From Bacteroidales bacterium (lineage in GTDB: Bacteria; Bacteroidota; Bacteroidia; Bacteroidales; NBLH01), in contig JARGGF010000270.1 in assembly GCA_029210905.1 (NCBI GenBank), forward strand, positions 1-6,474: a stretch of DNA of 6,474 bases. The letters run 5' to 3'. Of the stretch, positions 1-5,205 are shown in pieces. A program made the position numbers and the translations under genes. Below the pieces are notes generated by a model that did no database searches, had not been told where the DNA came from, and worked only from the letters and a program-made list of their open reading frames with translations. Each line of letters opens with the position of its first letter. The stretch's first letter is position 1.

Positions 1-686
1 CGTTCAATACCTTCAACTTTATCAAGCTCTTTTATCAATTCTAAAAAACTTTCACCGGTTGAGCGACCAAAATCGCCAATATTTACCCCGGTAAGAATAA
101 TTTCTTTAAATCCTTTTGAGGCAATTTCTTTTGCAAGTTTTACAGTTTTTTCGATGCTATCGCTTCGGCTTTTTCCCCTTGCTTTAGGAATTGTGCAGTA
201 AGTGCAGGGATAATTACATCCGTCCTGTACTTTTAAGAACGATCTGGTCCGGTCTCCAGAAGAATAGGCAGGATCAAATTTTACTACAGCATCAATTTCA
301 CAGGAGTGCTCAACTGGCTCACCATTGCTCTCATGTTTTTGGATGTAATCAAAAAGACTAAACTTCTCATTGGCTCCCAATACTATATCAACACCGGGAA
401 TTGCTTTAATTTCTGTCGATTTTAGTTGCGCATAACAGCCAATAACAGCAACAACAGCCTTTGGGTTGTGCTTAATAATCTTCTTTACTGCCTGACGGCA
501 TTTCTTATCTGCCTGATCTGTAACAGTACAGGTATTTATCACATAAACATCAGCATGCTCATCAAATTTAACCCGTTGATAACCTTTTTCTGTAAAATCA
601 CGAGCAATAGTTGATGACTCAGAAAAGTTTAACTTGCAGCCCAAAGTTTGGAATGCAACTTTTTTATTTTGAATTTCCAGTTCCAT
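1..686 (-). CDS. mtaB: tRNA t6A37 methylthiotransferase MtaB, N-terminal part (3' end beyond window)
   Basis: MtaB is a radical-SAM enzyme that converts N6-threonylcarbamoyladenosine at position 37 of ANN-decoding tRNAs into its 2-methylthio form, using two Fe-S clusters in the cytoplasm. Translating the minus strand from the ATG at 686-684 gives 228 codons open to the left edge. The N-terminal UPF0004 domain carries its three cluster cysteines: C17 in TLGCKLN, C53 in NTCTVT and C84 in IGCYAQ. The radical-SAM motif is CNYPCTYC with C157, C161 and C164, followed by IPKARGKSRS. The TLGCKLNxxES signature points to MtaB rather than MiaB (TFGCQMN) or RimO. About half the usual length of roughly 430-450 residues is visible; the rest of the radical-SAM barrel and the TRAM domain lie outside. 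There is no Shine-Dalgarno, only an A-rich leader. The gene is transcribed away from the tRNA-Lys gene. Confidence 0.93.
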   Translation of the reverse strand, partial: MELEIQNKKVAFQTLGCKLNFSESSTIARDFTEKGYQRVKFDEHADVYVINTCTVTDQADKKCRQAVKKIIKHNPKAVVAVIGCYAQLKSTEIKAIPGVDIVLGANEKFSLFDYIQKHESNGEPVEHSCEIDAVVKFDPAYSSGDRTRSFLKVQDGCNYPCTYCTIPKARGKSRSDSIEKTVKLAKEIASKGFKEIILTGVNIGDFGRSTGESFLELIKELDKVEGIE

Positions 687-774
687 TTTTAAAGTTTAAT
701 GGCCGCTAAAATAAATAAATATCAAGAATACGAAAGTATCTTATTTTAAAGTCATTTTTACTAGCCCTAAAATG

Positions 775-807
775 CAAAAATAGCTACTTTGAAAAAACTT
801 ATAGAAA
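775..807 (-). promoter_or_regulatory. Bacteroidota-type promoter for mtaB
   Basis: Read on the minus strand, 782-775 is TATTTTTG, a full match to the Bacteroidota -7 box TAnnTTTG. A TTTC at 807-804 sits 21 nt upstream and matches three of four bases of the -33 box TTTG. Transcription would start near 768, leaving a leader of about 80 nt before the mtaB ATG. The -7 match is exact but the -33 box is imperfect, and the region is very AT-rich, so a chance match is possible. Confidence 0.5.
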
Positions 808-882
808 ATGTATTTTTATTTTACTGAAAATCAGAGATTAAAAAATTAAATGGAAAAAAAACAAAAAAAAGTACAAATCAAA

Positions 883-914
883 TTTGGAGTGTAAATATTA
901 AAACCTTACTTTTG
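883..914 (+). promoter_or_regulatory. Bacteroidota-type promoter for tRNA-Lys
   Basis: TTTG at 883-886 and TACTTTTG at 907-914 are separated by 20 nt. This fits the Bacteroidota sigma-70 consensus TTTG-N19-21-TAnnTTTG with no mismatch in either box. Transcription is expected to start around 920, about 15 nt before the tRNA's first base. It is the best-formed promoter in the window, as expected for a stable RNA gene. Confidence 0.85.
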
Positions 915-934
915 CCAACGCTTTTGAAAAACAC

Positions 935-1007
935 GACTCGCTAGCTCAGTTGGTAGAGCAACGGCCTTTTAAGCCGTGGGTCCTGCGTTCGAGTCGCAGG
1001 CGGGTCA
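935..1007 (+). tRNA. tRNA-Lys, anticodon UUU
   Basis: All four arms fold. The acceptor stem is GACTCGC (935-941) with GCGGGTC (1000-1006), containing one T-G wobble pair. The D stem is GCTC/GAGC around loop AGTTGGTA. The anticodon stem ACGGC/GCCGT (961-965, 973-977) encloses loop CTTTTAA with anticodon TTT at 968-970. The variable loop is 5 nt, and the T stem CTGCG/CGCAG encloses TTCGAGT. The discriminator base is A at 1007. The 3' CCA is not encoded, so CCA-adding enzyme must supply it. The anticodon reads AAA and AAG. Position 37 is A, the site of the t6A and ms2t6A modifications, the second of which is made by the product of the neighbouring mtaB. Confidence 0.97.
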
Positions 1008-1011
1008 CAAG

Positions 1012-1041
1012 AAAAACCCTGACAATATTGTCAGGGTTTTT
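1012..1041. terminator. Bidirectional intrinsic terminator, perfect 30-bp palindrome
   Basis: Bases 1012-1041 are an exact palindrome with 15-nt arms: five A, then CCCTGACAAT, then the mirror half ending in five T, with a further T at 1042. On either strand this gives a GC-containing hairpin followed by a U tract. It begins 5 nt after the tRNA and lies between convergent units, namely the tRNA on the plus strand and the 107-aa gene on the minus strand. One element can therefore stop both. Confidence 0.9.
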
Positions 1042-1098
1042 TCATTTCATACGCTACATACTTTGCCTTTAATTTGTAATACTTTATCAATTAAATAA

Positions 1099-1422
1099 TT
1101 ATAAGCCATTACAAATAGGGCATTCAATGGTTTGTCCATTAATATGATAACAATAAACATATTTTCCTGATTCATAATCAGTTATTGTTGTCCCATTCAT
1201 GTCAAGCTCCATCAATTCATGGTACGCTTCCTGGGCTTCTTCTGTTGAACTTGCCTCATAATAGACATATAAACCATCATTCTTATCTACCTTATGATCT
1301 AAAAAAAGACTTTTTTTAGGATCATCAGTCAATCCAACGAAAAAATCCTGCACAACAAAATTTTTGTCTAAAATAGTTTTTTGAAGGATTCTCTCAATAA
1401 TTCTATTAGATGATTTTTTCAT
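1099..1422 (-). CDS. Small protein of unknown function, possibly a degenerate GIY-YIG-like fold
   Basis: This 107-aa protein runs from ATG at 1422 to TAA at 1099. There is no signal peptide or membrane segment, so it is probably cytoplasmic. From memory of the family, the order of short motifs FFVGLTDDPKK, then HKVDKN, then YEASS, then KYVYCYHI near the C-terminus resembles small uncharacterised bacterial and phage proteins with GITNDPxRRLF and EHNVD motifs, which look like relatives of GIY-YIG nucleases. If so, the FVGLT segment stands where YIG would be, and the arginine expected soon after it is lysine, so nuclease activity is doubtful. The C-terminus has a CxxC pair in ECPICNGL, which could bind metal. 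No clear promoter box is present; TATATTTA at 1466-1459 is one base off the -7 consensus without a -33 partner. The gene ends 57 bp from the shared terminator. The coding call is firm; the family assignment is tentative. Confidence 0.75.
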   Translation of the reverse strand: MKKSSNRIIERILQKTILDKNFVVQDFFVGLTDDPKKSLFLDHKVDKNDGLYVYYEASSTEEAQEAYHELMELDMNGTTITDYESGKYVYCYHINGQTIECPICNGL

Positions 1423-1654
1423 GGTATGATGTGTTATATTTTTAATTTGAGTTTCTATTAAATATAAGAAATTTAAAGGATATTTCCTAGTATAATTACA
1501 TAAAAATAAGGTAGTATTTTTGATGTAGTACTCTAATTGCCTAATAGAATGTCAATTAGAAATTGTGCTTTAAAAAGAAGTTTTTCTGGTAGCAAACAGA
1601 TAAAAACGGAATGATTGCAATGAGATGAGAAAAGTGTGATTTTCTAGGGAATTA
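1423..1654. other. Gene-free region upstream of the 107-aa gene, with an inverted repeat
   Basis: No open frame of coding quality is present. The one structured element is an 8-bp perfect inverted repeat, TCTAATTG at 1532-1539 and CAATTAGA at 1553-1560, with a 13-nt spacer and arm centres 21 bp apart. It lies about 110 bp upstream of the 107-aa gene's start. The spacing, two helical turns, would suit a dimeric regulator, but no binding family can be named. No T tract follows it on either strand, so it is not an intrinsic terminator. Confidence 0.35.
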
Positions 1655-1861
1655 CAGGCCTGTACCCTGTTTTGACCCTTCTGGACCCTCCTTTTTGGGG
1701 TCCGTACCCTGTTTTTAGTTGTCCGTACACACTTTTGGGCCTTCTGTACCCTGTTTTAACCCTTCGGTACAAGTTTTAAGGCTTCCGTGCACACTTTTAT
1801 TCATTCTGTACATATTTTTAGGCTTCCGCGCACGTTTTCACCCTTCCGCGCAGCTTTTTAA
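1655..1861. repeat. Array of ten degenerate 20-21 bp tandem units
   Basis: Ten consecutive units share the pattern SSCTTCYGTACMCNSTTTT. The five-base core that is usually TGTAC or CGTAC starts at 1661, 1682, 1703, 1724, 1745, 1766, 1786, 1807, 1827 and 1847. The steps are 21, 21, 21, 21, 21, 20, 21, 20 and 20, a mean of 20.7 bp. Every unit also has a run of four or five T about 9 bp after the core start. The core drifts along the array: TGTACCC is common on the left, while the last two units have CGCGCA. The array is visibly richer in G+C than its flanks and is pyrimidine-rich on the plus strand. It starts 31 bp past the stop codon of the Fic-domain gene and ends about 230 bp upstream of the 107-aa gene's start, so transcription of the Fic gene would run into it. 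It is not coding: frames are broken by stops and by the 20-bp steps. Function unknown. Confidence 0.85.
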
Positions 1862-1892
1862 CTTAAGCTGAAATTTGTAAAGTTTATATAGG

Positions 1893-2693
1893 CTATTCGC
1901 TAAGTGGATTAATCCGGGCAGCCTGTATTTCCAATGAATTTGGAAGCATTAAAACAAAGTCTTGTTTTATTTCATAATTCCGATGCTCAAAATCGCCACC
2001 AATTTTAGAAATATTTTCAAAATAATTACGTCTATTGAGATAGTAAAACTCTTCAGATGCTATGAACCAGGATTTTCGATCCAATTTATGGGATAAAAAC
2101 CATTTTTCAATTATACGGGCCATTATACCATTTAAACCGGCAAAGGGTGAAATGTGAAGAAATGCTATGTGCAGGTATGCTGCATAATAAAATGCCATAT
2201 TTAGCCTTAAATCTCGTTTTAAGAGCAAAGAAATATCATTGGTGTAACCAGAAAAGTAGCTGGGAATAGCATCGGCTGTTGGCGGAGCATATATGTTTTT
2301 AGATTTGTGGCTTTTTAATATCAGGTTATCTGTACGAAATATTCCTCGCTCTTTTGCAGGTAAAAGGTTTTTGCTGCATATTTTATGCGCTTTTAATATA
2401 TTTTCAGCTGTCAGTTGATTTTTTTGAGCAAATTCATAGGTTTTTATAATATCATCAGCTATTAAGAAGGACTTTTGCGTTGTTTTTTGAGCTTGTGATT
2501 TATATTCAAGAAACTTATTTGTATCAATTATTTCTCCTTCGATCATAAAGGAGTTTAAAGCAGATAAAATATTATTGTTGTTTAAATCTAGTTCAATTTC
2601 ATTTATCTTTCTATAAAAAATCTTTGTTGAAAAACTATAGTTGTGCGAATATAGTGCATAAAATGAAGGGGTTAGAATTTTCAGTCTTTTCAT
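1893..2693 (-). CDS. Fic-domain protein, class II layout, degenerate catalytic motif
   Basis: Fic-domain enzymes usually transfer AMP from ATP to a hydroxyl group of a target protein, using the motif HPFxxGNGRxxR. This 266-aa protein has the layout of class II Fic proteins. An N-terminal inhibitory motif SFMIEG (S48 to G53, with E52 the inhibitory glutamate) matches [S/T]xxxE[G/N]. The flap segment NIYAPPTADAIP (133-144) is well kept, and helix HIAFLHI precedes the active-site loop. The loop itself (181-193) reads ISPFAGLNGIMAR, so the catalytic histidine is Ser182, the metal-binding acidic residue is Gly186, the next glycine is Leu187 and the first phosphate-binding arginine is Ile190. Only P183, F184, N188, G189 and R193 remain. 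AMPylation by the usual mechanism should not be possible. The frame is intact, so this looks like a maintained pseudoenzyme or an enzyme with altered chemistry, not a fresh pseudogene. No partner toxin or antitoxin gene is adjacent. The start at 2693 follows an AAAA leader. Confidence 0.88.
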   Translation of the reverse strand: MKRLKILTPSFYALYSHNYSFSTKIFYRKINEIELDLNNNNILSALNSFMIEGEIIDTNKFLEYKSQAQKTTQKSFLIADDIIKTYEFAQKNQLTAENILKAHKICSKNLLPAKERGIFRTDNLILKSHKSKNIYAPPTADAIPSYFSGYTNDISLLLKRDLRLNMAFYYAAYLHIAFLHISPFAGLNGIMARIIEKWFLSHKLDRKSWFIASEEFYYLNRRNYFENISKIGGDFEHRNYEIKQDFVLMLPNSLEIQAARINPLSE

Positions 2694-2745
2694 TTTTACA
2701 TAACTTATGAAATTGTTTAATTAATAAAATCAGGAATGAAATATC

Positions 2746-2779
2746 CAAAACTATAGAAGCATTGATTTAATTGAAGAAA
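2746..2779 (-). promoter_or_regulatory. Candidate promoter for the Fic-domain gene
   Basis: On the minus strand, 2753-2746 reads TAGTTTTG, a full match to TAnnTTTG. The best upstream partner is TTTC at 2779-2776, 22 nt away and one base off TTTG. Transcription would start near 2739, giving a leader of about 45 nt. It lies downstream of the aminopeptidase terminator, so it is well placed to start an independent transcript. Confidence 0.5.
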
Positions 2780-2802
2780 GAATAAATACTCAAAAATCAT
2801 AG

Positions 2803-2855
2803 CAAAAAACAGCCCTTGCAGTAACTATCGTATAAAATTAATTACAACAAGGGCT
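2803..2855 (-). terminator. Intrinsic terminator of the M18 aminopeptidase gene
   Basis: Read on the minus strand, AGCCCTTG (2855-2848) pairs with CAAGGGCT (2818-2811). After a two-base mismatch, four more pairs (TTAC at 2842-2845 with GTAA at 2821-2824) extend the stem, leaving a 17-nt loop. After the stem comes one G and then six T (2809-2804). It lies 23 nt past the aminopeptidase stop codon and ahead of the Fic-gene promoter. Confidence 0.82.
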
Positions 2856-2877
2856 GGTAGACCATGCCCAACTGGAT

Positions 2878-4179
2878 TTATTTAAAAAATTCCTCAAAAG
2901 ATTTAAGCACAAAATAATGGTCATCTACCCCTCCAAACTCTCGAATAGAATGCATTGCCAGCATAGGGTTTCCAATATCAACTGATCGTAAATCCAATTG
3001 TCCTGATGAAATTCCACCCAGGGTAGATCCTCCGGCAATATCAGAATGGTTAACATATCGTTGAACAGGCACTTTTGCGTTCCTGCAAAGCATTTCATAT
3101 ACAGCTGCGGATTCACTATCAGTAGTATACTTTTGATTGGCATTTATTTTAATAACCGGTCCTGCATTTATCATTGGGCGGTTTATGGTATCATATTTTT
3201 CAGTAAATGCCGGATGAAGTGCATGGGCCATATCTGCACTAATCATAAAGGAATGATTGATGGCTCGGTAAAAGGACTCAACATCATTTTTAAATTGATA
3301 ACTAATACGTTGTAATACATTTCTTAAAAAGGGAGCCCCGGCTCCTTGTTTAGAAAGACTACCAACCTCCTCATTATCAAAGCATACTACCACCTGGGTA
3401 GCCTCAGTTGGTTCACTATCTACCAAGGCCTGAATACTGGTGTGCACCATAGCCAAATTATCCAATTTACCTGATGATATGAATTCATTATCGGGGCCAA
3501 CAATGCTGCCCTCACCAGCATCATAAAGGATTAAATCAAAATCTAAAATCTTAGAGGGGTCAATTTTAAGTTCCGATGCTATTAATTCATATAAATAGTT
3601 CTTTCCTTCTAATTGCTTATTTAAAATTGCCAGAATAGGTGAAAGCATTTTTTGACGTTCAATCTTCAATCCCTCATTTACTTCCCTATTTAAATGGATG
3701 GCCAAATTTGGTATTACACAAATCGGCTTCCTGATATTTATATATCTTGCTTCAGGATAAAGTGGATCACTGCTTATAAGTGAAACCCTGCCGGCAATAG
3801 AAAGTGGTCTGTCAAACCATGTTGATAATATTGGTCCGCCATACACTTCAGTGTTAAGGGTAACATACCCCTCGGTATTTCTAATACCAATATTAGGTTT
3901 AATTTTTATTCCAGGAGAATCAGTATGTGAGGCAATTATTTTAAAACCATTTTCTTCTATTTTGCCTTTACCTGTCACAAATGCCACAATGGCTGTTTCA
4001 TTTTTGGATGTAAAGTATTTATTTGATTTACGTAAATCCCATTTATCGCCCGGGAGTAATTCTTTAAAACCCTGTTTTAGAAGTGCAGCTTTAATATTTC
4101 TTACAACATGAAAAGGGCTTGGGCTTGCCTGGATAAAGTCCAGTAAATCGTTTGCCAGTTTTAGCTTTTTTTCGTCCAT
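2878..4179 (-). CDS. apeB: M18 family aminopeptidase (aspartyl aminopeptidase-like)
   Basis: This is a cytoplasmic zinc aminopeptidase of MEROPS family M18, removing N-terminal residues from peptides. Characterised relatives prefer acidic residues, but substrate preference cannot be read from the sequence. The 433 residues equal the usual length. Expected metal ligands and catalytic residues are all present: H85 in SHTDSPG, bridging D240 in SGKLDN, catalytic E270 and ligand E271 in DNEEVGS, D316 in SADMAHA and H410 in AMHSIRE. Other family blocks include YGGPILSTWFDRPLSIAGRV (113-132), where the dimerisation-type insert begins, and IHLNREVNEG (161-170). M18 enzymes assemble as tetrahedral dodecamers. 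There is no signal peptide. The start at 4179 is the first Met, aligns with the family N-terminus and has no Shine-Dalgarno. The gene has its own promoter and terminator, so it is probably monocistronic housekeeping peptide turnover. The symbol follows the bacterial family-2 naming and is less certain than the family. Confidence 0.95.
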   Translation of the reverse strand: MDEKKLKLANDLLDFIQASPSPFHVVRNIKAALLKQGFKELLPGDKWDLRKSNKYFTSKNETAIVAFVTGKGKIEENGFKIIASHTDSPGIKIKPNIGIRNTEGYVTLNTEVYGGPILSTWFDRPLSIAGRVSLISSDPLYPEARYINIRKPICVIPNLAIHLNREVNEGLKIERQKMLSPILAILNKQLEGKNYLYELIASELKIDPSKILDFDLILYDAGEGSIVGPDNEFISSGKLDNLAMVHTSIQALVDSEPTEATQVVVCFDNEEVGSLSKQGAGAPFLRNVLQRISYQFKNDVESFYRAINHSFMISADMAHALHPAFTEKYDTINRPMINAGPVIKINANQKYTTDSESAAVYEMLCRNAKVPVQRYVNHSDIAGGSTLGGISSGQLDLRSVDIGNPMLAMHSIREFGGVDDHYFVLKSFEEFFK

Positions 4180-4257
4180 AGTTCAATTTTTTCTGGTTCT
4201 TTCTTTTTAATGATATGTTTTTAGTAAATATAACGTCAATACAGCGCTAAATGTTCA

Positions 4258-4289
4258 CAAATATAATTAAATTAAAATGTTGAAACAAT
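4258..4289 (-). promoter_or_regulatory. Promoter for the M18 aminopeptidase gene
   Basis: On the minus strand, 4265-4258 reads TATATTTG, a full match to TAnnTTTG. An ATTG at 4289-4286 sits 20 nt upstream and is one base off the -33 box. Transcription would start near 4251, with a leader of about 70 nt. The promoter sits in the 150-bp gap after the CHAD gene, supporting separate transcription of the aminopeptidase. Confidence 0.6.
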
Positions 4290-4329
4290 TCAAGTTTGAT
4301 AGACAATACAAACTACTATAACAAAATAT

Positions 4330-5142
4330 TTATCCATCCTGGATTTTGATGGTGGTATTTATTGATTGAAAATCCATTTTAAATTTATCTTTTACAGTTT
4401 TAACTTTCCCGATCATCATTTCAAGGTTTGTTCCGGTTGATATAGATTTTTCTGCTGATGAAACTAAAAAGTTATGAAGCGTAGCAAGGTCGTGCCAATC
4501 ACCTAATAAGCGCCCAAACTGTTTGTATTTAATTTGGAGCTCTTCAACAGCTTCATTTTCAGTATACAACATCTCAATTAAGTAACTTAAATCCTTAATA
4601 GCCTTTCTGGCTCTGTGCAGGTTTAGATTTTCATTATTGGGGTTGGAATAATTGTTAAAAATTTTTTCACTAAAACGTCTTTGACCTTCCATTTTTCGAA
4701 TTAATTCAGGTTCACTTTGTAAGTTTATATATCTTTCAAAAGTATTTAAATTTCGCCTAAGTAATTGATAATTTGACAATTGAGTAGATTTCACAAAATC
4801 CTCTGCCAAATTTTCTGCTTTATGAGTGCATCTGCTAATAATACTTGAATAATCCCATTCCATTTCTTGCTGAAACATCTCCAATAGTTTTATAAAGATC
4901 TGAAAATCACGTATTTTTCCGGTCTTTTTAAAAACCAATTTGATGGGCCTAAAACTTTGTTTAAGCCTGAAATTTGTATTTGTATTATAATTAAGCATCC
5001 TGAATAAAGTATCCATGCGTTTTATGCTTACCCTTAAATCATGAATAGCCTCTACATCAGTAGTTTTCAGTGCTAATTTATAATTGTTAAAAAAGGATTC
5101 TTTTTGTGCTGAAAAATATTTTAATATATATGGTTGAAGCAT
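4330..5142 (-). CDS. CHAD-domain protein (predicted polyphosphate-binding)
   Basis: CHAD domains are helical bundles lined with conserved histidines and basic residues; characterised members bind inorganic polyphosphate. The 270-residue protein is essentially one CHAD domain with its two related halves. The first half has AIHDLRVSIKRM (32-43, with H34, R37, K41 and R42) and GKIRDFQIF (75-83). The second has LHRARKAIKDLSYLIEML (175-192, with H176, R177, R179, K180 and K183) and LGDWHDLATLHNF (213-225, with H217 and D218). No CYTH triphosphatase domain is attached, and there is no signal peptide or membrane segment, so a cytoplasmic polyphosphate-associated role is likely. The gene begins 46 bp after the dipeptidase stop codon on the same strand. 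Read-through from upstream is plausible, but a promoter-like sequence also sits in the gap. The family is firm; a cellular role beyond polyphosphate binding is inference. Confidence 0.9.
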   Translation of the reverse strand: MLQPYILKYFSAQKESFFNNYKLALKTTDVEAIHDLRVSIKRMDTLFRMLNYNTNTNFRLKQSFRPIKLVFKKTGKIRDFQIFIKLLEMFQQEMEWDYSSIISRCTHKAENLAEDFVKSTQLSNYQLLRRNLNTFERYINLQSEPELIRKMEGQRRFSEKIFNNYSNPNNENLNLHRARKAIKDLSYLIEMLYTENEAVEELQIKYKQFGRLLGDWHDLATLHNFLVSSAEKSISTGTNLEMMIGKVKTVKDKFKMDFQSINTTIKIQDG

Positions 5143-5175
5143 ATTTTCGAAAATTGAGCGATTATTTTAATTATG

Positions 5176-5205
5176 CAAAAATAATTGATTATTTATCGTT
5201 ACAAG
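5176..5205 (-). promoter_or_regulatory. Candidate promoter for the CHAD gene
   Basis: On the minus strand, 5183-5176 reads TATTTTTG, a full match to TAnnTTTG. CTTG at 5205-5202, 18 nt upstream and inside the last codons of the dipeptidase gene, is one base off TTTG. The predicted start near 5169 leaves a leader of about 27 nt. The 11-base string TATTTTTGCAT also occurs at the mtaB promoter. The spacer is slightly short. Confidence 0.45.

Noticed and set aside
426..614. Plus-strand open frame opposite mtaB
   Set aside because: It lies inside the MtaB N-terminal domain, whose cysteine motifs are read on the other strand.
1683..1702. Hairpin GGACCC/GGGTCC within the repeat array
   Set aside because: It arises from one variant unit (TGGACCC) next to a GGGGTC spacer, is not repeated in other units and has no T tract.
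1655..1861. A CRISPR array or a coding repeat of seven residues (21 bp = 7 codons)
   Set aside because: Units are contiguous and degenerate with no spacer and repeat distinction, so it is not CRISPR. The plus-strand frame hits a stop at unit 3, and several steps are 20 bp, which would shift the frame.
1851..1870. Hairpin CAGCTT/AAGCTG behind the Fic gene as a terminator
   Set aside because: It is followed on the minus strand by GC-rich repeat sequence rather than a T tract, so no intrinsic terminator is evident for the Fic gene.
2115..2153. A recent frameshift or sequencing error explaining the broken Fic motif
   Set aside because: Sequence on both sides stays in the family register in the same frame (HIAFLHI before, PF and NG within, R193 after). 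Deleting one base to restore HIHPF leads to a stop a few codons later.
3046..4111. Plus-strand open frames opposite the aminopeptidase (3046-3315, 3851-4111) and the minus-strand one at 2925-3143
   Set aside because: They overlap a gene with complete catalytic motifs in another frame and show no family resemblance or start signals.
4293..4314. Hairpin AGTTTG/CAAACT behind the CHAD gene as a terminator
   Set aside because: The stem is only six pairs with two G-C, and no clear T run follows on the minus strand.
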